The notes under the pieces are model-generated. The model was not told the DNA's origin, ran no database searches, and saw only the letters and a list, made by a program, of their open reading frames with translations. Made by a program: the position numbers and the translations under genes. From AC-50 sp035640455 (GTDB lineage Bacteria; Actinomycetota; Thermoleophilia; Gaiellales; Gaiellaceae): 24,080 nt of DNA. Where the stretch lies: assembly GCA_035640455.1 (NCBI GenBank), contig DASQWB010000133.1:1-24080 (forward strand), written 5' to 3'. This document shows positions 1-6,948 of the stretch, in pieces. How positions within the stretch are numbered: position 1 is the stretch's first letter; the number at the start of each line of letters is the position of its first letter.

Positions 1-82
1 GAGCCCGCCGGTAGTCCTCCGCCAGTTCCGCCGCCCGCTCGCGGCACAGCTGCAGCCGGCCTGCCTGGTCGTAAGGGAGCAT
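1..82 (-). CDS. 5' end of an unidentified leftward gene (partial)
   Basis: Reading leftward from an ATG at 80-82, 27 codons stay open to the window edge. The peptide begins MLPYDQAGRLQLCRERA and continues as a charged, helix-forming Arg/Glu-rich stretch. The start is supported by a perfect GGAGGT 7 nt upstream, the clearest ribosome binding site in the window. It is transcribed away from the LuxR-type gene, so 83-173 must hold the control regions of both. I do not recognise the product, and too little is present to assign a function. Confidence 0.6.
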   Translation of the reverse strand, partial: MLPYDQAGRLQLCRERAAELAEDYRRA

Positions 83-89
83 TGCCGGC

Positions 90-95
90 ACCTCC
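90..95 (-). promoter_or_regulatory. Shine-Dalgarno GGAGGT for the partial leftward gene
   Basis: The minus strand reads GGAGGT, then a 7-nt spacer, then ATG. It fixes the start of the partial gene. It stands out because almost every other gene here lacks such a site. Confidence 0.65.
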
Positions 96-173
96 TTCCT
101 CTCGAACTGGCGCCAGCATGCGCGGCTCGGTCCGCGGCCGAAATACGACGTTTGTCGGATCTTTGGCCGCGCC

Positions 174-1277
174 TTGTGTCGCGAAGATCAACTTCGTATC
201 GTTCGAGACGTTGTGGGTAGGCTGCGGCAGTCCGATCTCGAGGCGGCGCTCGACTTCCTTCGCGAGGCCGAGGCCGTCGACGGCCCGAATGCTTTTCCGT
301 CGGCGCTCCTCGACCGATTCCGCGACCTCGTTGGCTCAGAGGGGGCAGGCTTCATCGAGCTCGACCGGATGCGGCAGCGGCTGCTCTTCGCCGACGGCTG
401 CGCACGCTGGTACGAGCTTGAGGACGTGCCGCCCAATGCCGGGGAGGTCTTCTGGCGGCTCAGGCACCAGCATCCCGTGTGCTCTTGGCAGGATCGAACT
501 TGTCGCTTCGAGGCGCGGAAGCTCTCGGATTTCCTGACGCGGCGTCAGCTGCACCGGCTCGAGATCTACGCCGACTACTTCCAGCCGATGGAGATCGAAT
601 ACGAGATCTGCGTCGGCCTCCCGGCGCCGCTGTCGCATACGAAATGTTTCCTCTTCGACTCCGGCAGCCGCGACTTCTCCGAGCGCGACTGTCTGCTCGT
701 CGATTTGCTCAGGCCGCATCTCGTCCACCTCTACGAGAACGCGAAGATGCGCCGCCTCGCCTCGTCGCTCGCGGCCGGGGCCGATGCGCCGGGCGAACTG
801 GTCGTCCTCGACGGACGCGGAAGCATTGGCTTCGCGACCGCTCGTGCGCGAGTCCTGCTCGCCGCGTACGCCGACGGCGGCGGAACCCGGCTTCCCGAGC
901 TCCTCGAGGACTGGCTCTGGCACGAGCACACGCGTTTGAACGGCGACTCTCTGCCGCCGGCCGGGAAGCCGCTGACGATCGAACGCGGCGCGCACCGGCT
1001 CGTCGTCCGACGCTTGCGCGACGAACCACAGACGCTGCTCCTCACCGAAGAGGCGGTTCCGGGCGACGGCGTCGAGCTGCTGACGCCGCGCGAGCGCGAG
1101 ATCCTGGGGCTCGTCGACGAGGGCAAGACGAACGCGGAGATCGCTACCGAGCTCTGGATCTCGCCGACGACGGTGCGAACGCACCTCGAGAACGTCTACG
1201 CGAAGCTCAAGGTCGGCAGCCGCACCGCTGCCCTCGCTCGCGTCCGGCCGCTAACGGTCCGCGGCGAGCACGGCTAG
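174..1277 (+). CDS. LuxR-family transcriptional regulator (N-terminal sensory-type region + C-terminal LuxR HTH)
   Basis: This is a 367-residue regulator. Residues about 302-358 form a LuxR/GerE helix-turn-helix: LTPREREILGLVDEGKTN, then AEIATELWISPTTVRTHLENV, with the usual Thr/Val/Arg/His recognition-helix pattern. The roughly 240-residue N-terminal part (with DFSERDCLLVDLLRPHL near residues 167-183) looks like the GAF-like region common in actinobacterial LuxR proteins; I see no receiver aspartate or Walker motif. The start used is TTG at 174; a GTG at 216 is an alternative, and neither has a good ribosome binding site. The 3' end overlaps the opposing methyltransferase gene by 27 bp. The target genes and the signal sensed cannot be told from the sequence. 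Confidence 0.85.
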   Translation: MCREDQLRIVRDVVGRLRQSDLEAALDFLREAEAVDGPNAFPSALLDRFRDLVGSEGAGFIELDRMRQRLLFADGCARWYELEDVPPNAGEVFWRLRHQHPVCSWQDRTCRFEARKLSDFLTRRQLHRLEIYADYFQPMEIEYEICVGLPAPLSHTKCFLFDSGSRDFSERDCLLVDLLRPHLVHLYENAKMRRLASSLAAGADAPGELVVLDGRGSIGFATARARVLLAAYADGGGTRLPELLEDWLWHEHTRLNGDSLPPAGKPLTIERGAHRLVVRRLRDEPQTLLLTEEAVPGDGVELLTPREREILGLVDEGKTNAEIATELWISPTTVRTHLENVYAKLKVGSRTAALARVRPLTVRGEHG

Positions 1278-1829
1278 GTCGAGGCGCGCCCACATCACGC
1301 GGGCCTCGAAGCCTGCTGCGCGAAGCCACTCGAGCTCCAGCGGCACCGGGTCCGGGAGATCGAAGCCCGGCGTGCACTCGATGACGGCGTCCTCTGGCCG
1401 CTCCGGGACGACGACGTCGGCGAGCACGAAGCGGCCGCCCGGGCGCAGGATGGCGGCGACGCGGCGGAAGAGATCGGCCTTCCCTGCCGAGTCGAGGTGG
1501 TGCACGGCCAGCGTGGAGACCACCAGGTCGAACGGGCCCTCAGGCAGCGGATCCTCGAGCCGCGCCACGCGCAGGTCGGCGGTCGGAAAGACCTCTCGCG
1601 CGCGGGCCACCATGGCTGCGCTCGCGTCGATCCCGGTCAGGTGCGCGCCGGGATGGAGCTCGAGCACGCGGTTCGTCGTCTCGCCCGTGCCGATGCCGAG
1701 CTCGAGGATCCGCTCGGCGCGGAGGCCGGCGGTCGCGCGTGCGGTCTCCCTCTGGAGCTCGACGTAGTCGTGGATCTCTGTCAGCATCGACTCGAGGTAG
1801 CCCTCGGGCTTGAACTCGAACTCGCTCAT
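1251..1829 (-). CDS. Class I SAM-dependent methyltransferase
   Basis: This 192-residue protein has a class I Rossmann methyltransferase core. Motif I is ILELGIGTGETTNRVLE (residues about 41-57), then HLTGIDASAAMVARAREVF with the ribose-binding Asp. DLVVSTLAVHHLDSAGK is the motif IV/post-motif region and LRPGGRFVLADVV is motif V/VI. This is the Methyltransf_11/25 type, which acts on small molecules or is of unknown specificity; the substrate cannot be predicted. The ATG lies 26 bp from the divergent priA start and the two promoters appear to overlap. The 3' end runs 27 bp into the LuxR-type gene on the other strand. Confidence 0.85.
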   Translation of the reverse strand: MSEFEFKPEGYLESMLTEIHDYVELQRETARATAGLRAERILELGIGTGETTNRVLELHPGAHLTGIDASAAMVARAREVFPTADLRVARLEDPLPEGPFDLVVSTLAVHHLDSAGKADLFRRVAAILRPGGRFVLADVVVPERPEDAVIECTPGFDLPDPVPLELEWLRAAGFEARVMWARLDLAVLAADR

Positions 1830-1838
1830 CGGCGCTCG

Positions 1839-1848
1839 AGACTACGCT
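1839..1848. promoter_or_regulatory. Overlapping divergent -10 boxes for priA (+) and the methyltransferase gene (-)
   Basis: The 10-mer AGACTACGCT contains TACGCT on the plus strand (1843-1848), ending 7 nt before the priA ATG. It also contains TAGTCT on the minus strand (complement of 1839-1844), ending 9 nt before the methyltransferase ATG. The two hexamers share the central TA. I see no convincing -35 box for either. Assigned from TANNNT pattern and spacing only. Confidence 0.5.
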
Positions 1849-1855
1849 CAGCGGC

Positions 1856-3784
1856 ATGCCCCTCGCTTCGGTCTACCCGCTCGTCACCGCACGCGCGCTC
1901 GCGCGGCCGTTCACGTACGAGGTGGAAGAGGGGGTCGAGCCGGGCGCCGTGCTCGAGGTGCGGCTGCACGGCGCGCGGCGGCGCGGCGTCGTCGTCTCGC
2001 TCGACGAGGAGGCGCCGCCCGGGATCGAGCCGGTGCGGGCCGGGAAGGTCGTCGACCGCCTCTCGCCGGCGCTCGTCGAGCTCGCGCTGTGGCTGGCCGA
2101 GTACTACGGCTCGACGCCCGCGCGGGCGCTCCAGCTCGTCGCGCCGCTCCGGCGCACGCGCCGCGGCGAGCGGGCCGAGCCGGCGGCGCGGGAGGCGCTC
2201 GCCGGCGAGGCCGCGCCCGAACGCCTGAGCGACGCGCAGGCGCGTGCGCTTCGGCGGATCACGGGGCTCCTCGACGGCGGCGAGGGCGGCAACGTCCTCC
2301 TCTACGGGGCGACCGGGAGCGGCAAGACCGAGGTCTACCTCCAGGCGTGTGCGGCGGCACTCGAGCGCGGCCGGGGCGCGATCGTCCTCGTGCCGGAGAT
2401 CGCGCTCACGCCTCAGACGCTGGGCCGCTTCCGCGCCCGCTTCGGCGATCGCGTCGCGCTCTTGCACTCGGCGCTGACCGAGGCTGAGCGCCGCGACGAG
2501 CGCGAGCGGATCGCGGCCGGCGAGGCGCCGATCGTCGTCGGTGCGCGGTCGGCGGTGTTCGCGCCGGTGCCCCGGCTCGGCCTCGTCTGCGTTGACGAGG
2601 AGCACGACGCGTCCTACAAGCAGGACTCCGACCCGCGCTACGACGCGCGCACCGTGGCCGCCAAGCGCGCGGCTCTCGAGGGTGCTGTGGCCGTCTACGG
2701 CAGCGCGACGCCGCGCCCGGAGAGCTGGGAGCGGCTGGAGCGGCTCGAGCTCGGCGGGCGGCTCGGCGGGACGCTCCCGCCCGTGCGGATCGTCGATCTC
2801 CGGCGCGAGGCGGGCTACCCGCTCTCGGCGCCGCTCCTCGCTGAGCTCGGCGCGGTGGCGGAGCGCGGCGGGAAGGCGATCCTGCTCCTGAACCGCCGCG
2901 GCGTCGCGCCTGCGCTCCACTGCCGCGCGTGCGGCCACACGCCGCGCTGCGGCTCGTGCGACGTCTCGCTCGTGCTCCACGGCAACGGGCGGCTGCGCTG
3001 CCACCACTGCGGGTGGTCGGAACCCGCGCCTGCGACCTGTCCCGTGTGTGGCTCGCCGGAGCTCGCGCGGCTCGGCGCGGGCACGCAGCGCCTCGAGCGG
3101 GAGCTCGCCGTGCGCGTGCCCGAGCTGGAGCGGATCCGGCTCGACGCCGACGCGGTCGAGCGGCCCGGTGCGCTCGCGGACGCTTTGGGAAGGTTCGCCG
3201 CGGCACGGGGTGCGGTCCTCCTCGGGACGCAGATGGTCGCCAAGGGCCACCACTTCGCGGGCGTCGACCTGGCGGCGGTCGTGGATGCCGACACGGGCCT
3301 CGGCCTGCCGGACTTCCGCGCCGAGGAGCGCACGTTCCAGCTCCTGACCCAGCTCGCCGGCCGGAGCGGCCGCGACGCGCCCGGCCGCGTCCTCGTGCAG
3401 ACCTTCCAGCCGGACGCGCGGCCTGTTTCCCTGGCGGCGCGCCACGACGTTGCTCGGTTCCTCGCCGGCGAGCTCGAGCGGCGGCGCGCACTTGGCTATC
3501 CGCCGTTCCGTCACCTCGTCCGCGTGGTCGTCGCGGGCCCCGATCCCGAGACGCCGTTGCGGGCGCTCGAGGAGCTTCGAAGCGGCCTGCCCGAGGGTGT
3601 CGATGTGCTCGGCCCAGCGCCGCTCCTGCGGCTGCGCGGTCGGCACCGCGCGCAGCTCGTCGCGAAGACGGAGCAGCCGCGGGCGGTCGCGGGTCGGGCC
3701 GGCCGCCTCCTCGCCGCGGCCGCGCCGGCGATGCGCCGCGCCGGCCTGACGGCCGTCGTGGACGTCGACCCGCAGAGCCTGTAA
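1856..3784 (+). CDS. priA: Primosomal protein N' (PriA helicase)
   Basis: PriA reloads the replicative helicase at stalled forks. This 642-residue protein has an N-terminal DNA-binding domain (about 1-100), Walker A GATGSGKTEVY (about 151), the Walker B/DEAH-type box DEEHDASYKQ (about 247), and a zinc-binding insert with four CxxC pairs, CRACGHTPRCGSC and CHHCGWSEPAPATCPVC (about 356-400). A C-terminal helicase half follows, with QMVAKGHHF and the RSGRD element. The helicase motifs are intact, in contrast to the degenerate PriA reported for some actinobacteria such as mycobacteria. The ATG at 1856 is chosen because a -10-like box ends 7 nt before it. In many bacteria priA precedes def and fmt; here one leftward gene sits between. 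Confidence 0.95.
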   Translation: MPLASVYPLVTARALARPFTYEVEEGVEPGAVLEVRLHGARRRGVVVSLDEEAPPGIEPVRAGKVVDRLSPALVELALWLAEYYGSTPARALQLVAPLRRTRRGERAEPAAREALAGEAAPERLSDAQARALRRITGLLDGGEGGNVLLYGATGSGKTEVYLQACAAALERGRGAIVLVPEIALTPQTLGRFRARFGDRVALLHSALTEAERRDERERIAAGEAPIVVGARSAVFAPVPRLGLVCVDEEHDASYKQDSDPRYDARTVAAKRAALEGAVAVYGSATPRPESWERLERLELGGRLGGTLPPVRIVDLRREAGYPLSAPLLAELGAVAERGGKAILLLNRRGVAPALHCRACGHTPRCGSCDVSLVLHGNGRLRCHHCGWSEPAPATCPVCGSPELARLGAGTQRLERELAVRVPELERIRLDADAVERPGALADALGRFAAARGAVLLGTQMVAKGHHFAGVDLAAVVDADTGLGLPDFRAEERTFQLLTQLAGRSGRDAPGRVLVQTFQPDARPVSLAARHDVARFLAGELERRRALGYPPFRHLVRVVVAGPDPETPLRALEELRSGLPEGVDVLGPAPLLRLRGRHRAQLVAKTEQPRAVAGRAGRLLAAAAPAMRRAGLTAVVDVDPQSL

Positions 3785-3787
3785 CTA

Positions 3788-4318
3788 CTACGCGGCGCGG
3801 TCGCTCGGCTCGAGCGGGAAGCGCTCGAGAATCCAGCTCTCGTCGAGCGGCTCGCGGCGGTACGGCTTGCCGTTGACGAGGACGAAGTCGCCCGTGCGCG
3901 GGTCCATCGGCAGCCGCGCCTCGGCCGGGTAGTTGCGGTTGTGGCGCTCGATGAGCGCGTTCGTCTCGTCGAAGCGCCAGTTGCGCGCAAGGCCGAGCCA
4001 GCGGCGCGCGAACTCCTCCGGCCGGCCGGCGAGCGCGTCCGAGAGCTCGCGCCACGCGTCTTCGAGGAGCCGCTCGTGCTCGGCGACCAGGCGATCGATC
4101 TCCCGCAGGCGCACCATCCAGGGCAGCGGGCCGCCGAGCGCGGAGAAGTACGTGTGCGGGTCGGGCCGGAAGTGCCGCAGGCGGCGGCGAAGCGGCCGGC
4201 CGGTGACCGGGCTGCCCGGGAGATCGGTCTCGAGCGTCCGCCGCACCACGCGGTCGCGGGGCGTCTCGGGACGCGTCGCGCCCTGGCCCAGGATCGCCTT
4301 CCGCTCGCGCTCGTCCAT
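3788..4318 (-). CDS. Conserved hypothetical protein, basic, 176 aa
   Basis: The frame from ATG 4316-4318 to TAG 3788-3790 gives 176 residues, rich in Arg and Glu, with no signal peptide or membrane segment. The C-terminal third is distinctive: DETNALIERHNRNYP, then EARLPMDPRTGDFVLVNGK and LDESWILERFPLE. The central region is helical with two Trp-containing stretches. The HN..YP element faintly recalls the DUF1992/DnaJ-C28-type domain, but the match is too weak to name a family. The gene faces priA, whose stop codon lies 3 bp from this stop, and diverges from def 39 bp away. Function unknown. A longer leftward open frame reaching into fmt exists, but that extension is antisense to real genes. 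Confidence 0.75.
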   Translation of the reverse strand: MDERERKAILGQGATRPETPRDRVVRRTLETDLPGSPVTGRPLRRRLRHFRPDPHTYFSALGGPLPWMVRLREIDRLVAEHERLLEDAWRELSDALAGRPEEFARRWLGLARNWRFDETNALIERHNRNYPAEARLPMDPRTGDFVLVNGKPYRREPLDESWILERFPLEPSDRAA

Positions 4319-4345
4319 GAGCGTAGTGTGCCGGTTCGGCGAACC

Positions 4346-4351
4346 TAGACT
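4346..4351 (+). promoter_or_regulatory. -10 box TAGACT of the def-fmt-rsmB unit
   Basis: TAGACT ends 6 nt before the def GTG, with no ribosome binding site between, as expected for a leaderless mRNA. No -35 box is evident. Confidence 0.5.
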
Positions 4352-4357
4352 GTCACC

Positions 4358-4939
4358 GTGGCAGAGGCCGGCGAGGTCACAACCCAGGAGCAGCGCGACC
4401 CCGAGCAGGAGGCGCGGCGCCGGCTTGCGCTGGCGCAGATCCGGCAGTACCCGGACCCGGTGCTCCGCATGAAGGCGCGCGAGGTCGAGAGCTTCGACGG
4501 CGACCTCCTCCGGCTCGTCGAGCGCATGAAGGGTCTGATGCGCGACGCGGCCGGGGTGGGGCTGGCGGCCACGCAGGTCGGTGTGCTGCGGCGCTTGTTC
4601 GTGTTCCAACGCGCGAGGAACGAGGAGGACGAGGAGGCCGAGCCGGGGGTATTCGCGGTCGTCAACCCGACGATCGTCGAGCGCGGCGAGGAGACCGAGG
4701 TCGACGACGAGGGCTGCCTCTCGCTCCAGGGGGTGCTCGTGCCGGTCGAGCGGGTGACGCGGCTGACGGTCGAGGGCGCGGACGAGCACGGAAACCCGGT
4801 GCGCTACGAGCTCGAGGAGCTCCCCGCGCGGGTCGTCCAGCACGAGGTCGACCACCTCGACGGCACGCTGATCCTCGACCGGACGACCGACGAGGCGCGG
4901 CGCGAGGCGCTCGGCGCCCTGCGGCCGCGGCTCGGCTGA
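4358..4939 (+). CDS. def: Peptide deformylase
   Basis: This metalloenzyme removes the N-formyl group from nascent proteins. All three signature motifs are present: GVGLAATQVG (residues about 65-74), EGCLSLQG (about 118-125, with the metal-binding Cys) and QHEVDHLDG (about 161-169, with the two His ligands and catalytic Glu). At 193 residues it is slightly longer than E. coli Def because of a charged N-terminal extension of about 25 residues before IRQYPDPVLR. The GTG start follows the -10 box by 6 nt. The stop TGA is immediately followed by the fmt GTG (TGAGTG). Def removes the formyl group that Fmt adds to initiator Met-tRNA, so co-transcription is expected. Confidence 0.95.
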   Translation: MAEAGEVTTQEQRDPEQEARRRLALAQIRQYPDPVLRMKAREVESFDGDLLRLVERMKGLMRDAAGVGLAATQVGVLRRLFVFQRARNEEDEEAEPGVFAVVNPTIVERGEETEVDDEGCLSLQGVLVPVERVTRLTVEGADEHGNPVRYELEELPARVVQHEVDHLDGTLILDRTTDEARREALGALRPRLG

Positions 4940-5734
4940 GTGCCCCTCGCTGTCGCCGCGACGGCTCCCTTCGGCGCCGACGTCCTCGAGCGACTGGCCG
5001 CCGATCACGACGTCGCCGCGCTCCTCACTCGTCCCGACCGGCCGAAAGGGCGAGGCCGCCGGCCCGGCCCGCCGCCGGCGAAGGAAGCGGCGGAGCGCCT
5101 CGGCATCCCCGTCCTCCAGCCCGAGCGGCTCGACGCGTCGCTCGAGCTTCCCGCCGACACCATCGTCGTCGTCGCCTACGGCGCCCTGATCCCGGACGCG
5201 CTGCTCGACCGCGCGCTCTGGCTCAACGTCCATCCGTCGCTCCTGCCGAGGTGGCGCGGGGCGGCGCCGGTCGAGCGGGCGATCATGGCCGGCGAGGAGG
5301 AGACTGGCGTCACGATCCACCGCACGACGGCCGAGCTCGACGCGGGCCCGATCGCGGCGCAGCGCGCGTTCCCAATCGGCGCGGAGGACGACGCGGGCGC
5401 CGTGTACGCCCGCGCCGCCGAGGTAGCCGCGGAGCTCCTCGACGACGTCCTCGCCTCCGAGCCGGCGTTCGTGCCCCAGCCGGAGGAGGGCGCGACGTAC
5501 GCGCCGAAGCTGACCCCGGCCGACCGCGAGCTCGACTGGTCGCGGCCGCCGCAGGAACTCCTGAACCGGATCCGAGCGCTGTCGCCGCACGTCGGCGCGC
5601 GCGGCGAGCTGCACGGCCGGCCCGTGACGGTGTGGAAGGCGCGGCTCGACGACGGCCGCCTCGTCCCGGTCGAGGTGCAGCCGGACGGGCGGCGGCGGAT
5701 GAGCTACGACGAGTTCCTCCGCGGCCTGCGGTGA
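4940..5734 (+). CDS. fmt: Methionyl-tRNA formyltransferase, short form
   Basis: Fmt transfers a formyl group from 10-formyl-THF to initiator Met-tRNA. The catalytic core is intact: LNVHPSLLPRWRGAAPVERA carries the catalytic Asn (about 96) and His (about 98), and TTAELDAGPI carries the catalytic Asp (about 134). The linker TYAPKLTPADRELDWSRP and the C-terminal signature QPDGRRRMSYDEFLRG are present. The protein has only 264 residues against about 310-315 in E. coli. The stretch between VTVWKARL and VEVQPDG is about 40 residues shorter than usual, so the C-terminal tRNA-binding OB fold is compacted. GTG start directly after the def stop. The stop overlaps the rsmB start (GTGA). Confidence 0.93.
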   Translation: MPLAVAATAPFGADVLERLAADHDVAALLTRPDRPKGRGRRPGPPPAKEAAERLGIPVLQPERLDASLELPADTIVVVAYGALIPDALLDRALWLNVHPSLLPRWRGAAPVERAIMAGEEETGVTIHRTTAELDAGPIAAQRAFPIGAEDDAGAVYARAAEVAAELLDDVLASEPAFVPQPEEGATYAPKLTPADRELDWSRPPQELLNRIRALSPHVGARGELHGRPVTVWKARLDDGRLVPVEVQPDGRRRMSYDEFLRGLR

Positions 5735-6939
5735 TCGCGCCGGCGCGGCGCGCGGCGTACGAGGTCGTGCGCCGCGTCTTCGAGGACGAGGCCTACGCGG
5801 ACCGGGCCTTCGCGGCCGCCGCCGCGGGGCTCGACGCGCGCGACCGCGCCCTCGCGCAGCGGCTCGCCTACGGCACCGTGCAGCGCGTCCGGGCGCTCGA
5901 CCACGCGATCGAGACCATCGGCCGGCGGCCGGTGCGCAAGCTCGACCCGCCCGTCCGCGCGGCGCTCCGGCTCGGCGCCTACCAGCTCGCCTACCTCGAG
6001 GGGATCCCGGCGCGGGCGGCAGCGAACGAGTCGGTCGAGCTCGTCCGCGCGGCAGGCCTCGAGCGCGCGGTCGCCTTCACGAACGCCGTGATGCGGCGGC
6101 TCGCCGAGGGCATCCGACCGCTGCTCGACTCGCTGCCGGAGGGCCCGCTCAACCACTCGTACCCGGACTGGATCGCCGAGGTGTGGGAGCGCGACCTCGG
6201 CCGCGACGAAGCGCTCGCGCTCATGCGAGCGCAGAACGAGCCGCCGGAGACCGTCGTGCGGGTCGTGCGCGGGCAGGTCGAGGGAGAGCCGACCGACGTA
6301 CCGGGCGCGGTCCGCGTCGCGCGCGTCGACGACCGCGCGCTCGCGGAGGGGCGCATCTGGCCGCAGAGCCGCGGCTCCCAGCTCGCGGGCCTCGCGGTCG
6401 GCTCACGCGAGGGCGAGCGCGTGCTCGACCTCTGCGCCGCTCCCGGCGGCAAGGCGACGATGCTCGCGGGCGAGGTGGTGGCCGTCGAGCTCCACGAGGG
6501 CCGCGCCCGCGAGCTGGAGGAGAACGTCCGCCGCCTCGGCGCCTCGAGCGCGCGCGTCGTCCACGCCGACGCGCTCGACCTGCCGCCCGAGCTCACCGGC
6601 TTCGACCGCGCCCTCGTCGACGCACCCTGCTCCGGCCTCGGCGTGCTCGCGCAGCGCCCGGACCTGCGCTGGCGCGCGAAGCCGCTCCCGGAGCTCCAGC
6701 TCGCGCTGCTCCGCGCCGCCGCCGAGCGGGTGCGGCCCGGCGGCACGATCCTCTACGCGGTCTGCACGCTGAACGCCGACGAGAACGAGGCCGTGGTGGA
6801 CGCGTCCGGGCTCGGTGTGGATATGTCGCTGGCGGACGAGTGGCCCGCCTACCGCCACCCGCGGCGGCCCGAGTTCCTCCTCACGCTCCCGCACCGGCAC
6901 GGCACGTCGGGGTTCTTCGTCGCGCGGTTGCGGGTCTAG
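5731..6939 (+). CDS. rsmB: 16S rRNA (cytosine-967-C5)-methyltransferase RsmB
   Basis: The RsmB/Sun family makes m5C967 in 16S rRNA. The 402 residues split into an N-terminal NusB-like RNA-binding domain (about 1-130; RDRALAQRLAYGTVQ, KLDPPVRAALRLGAYQL) and a C-terminal SAM domain. The SAM domain has VLDLCAAPGGKATMLAG (motif I), VDAPCSGLGVLAQRPDLRWR (motif IV, Cys about 300) and ILYAVCTLNADENEAVV (motif VI, nucleophile Cys about 345). The usual YSTCTL is YAVCTL here, with the cysteine kept. The start is the GTG at 5731, overlapping the fmt stop by 4 nt; longer frames upstream run out of phase through fmt. The def-fmt-rsmB order is widely conserved. Confidence 0.95.
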   Translation: MIAPARRAAYEVVRRVFEDEAYADRAFAAAAAGLDARDRALAQRLAYGTVQRVRALDHAIETIGRRPVRKLDPPVRAALRLGAYQLAYLEGIPARAAANESVELVRAAGLERAVAFTNAVMRRLAEGIRPLLDSLPEGPLNHSYPDWIAEVWERDLGRDEALALMRAQNEPPETVVRVVRGQVEGEPTDVPGAVRVARVDDRALAEGRIWPQSRGSQLAGLAVGSREGERVLDLCAAPGGKATMLAGEVVAVELHEGRARELEENVRRLGASSARVVHADALDLPPELTGFDRALVDAPCSGLGVLAQRPDLRWRAKPLPELQLALLRAAAERVRPGGTILYAVCTLNADENEAVVDASGLGVDMSLADEWPAYRHPRRPEFLLTLPHRHGTSGFFVARLRV

Positions 6940-6942
6940 GGT
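6937..6942 (+). promoter_or_regulatory. -10 box TAGGGT of rpe, overlapping the rsmB stop codon
   Basis: The TAG stop of rsmB supplies the first three bases of TAGGGT, which ends 6 nt before the rpe GTG. No ribosome binding site lies between. Spacing matches the other leaderless-type starts here. Confidence 0.45.
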
Positions 6943-6948
6943 TCGGCC

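Noticed and set aside
146..157. CGAC-GTTT-GTCG inverted repeat upstream of the LuxR-type gene as an autoregulatory operator
   Set aside because: Four-base arms are too short to support an operator without other copies.
1826..3646. A 606-codon leftward open frame antisense to priA
   Set aside because: Arg/Glu-rich composition without any domain, mirror image of the unmistakable priA frame; a by-product of high GC.
4319..5614. Leftward open frame continuing upstream of the 3788-4318 gene through def and fmt
   Set aside because: The extension is antisense to genes with complete catalytic motifs; homologous-looking sequence begins only at the ATG at 4318.
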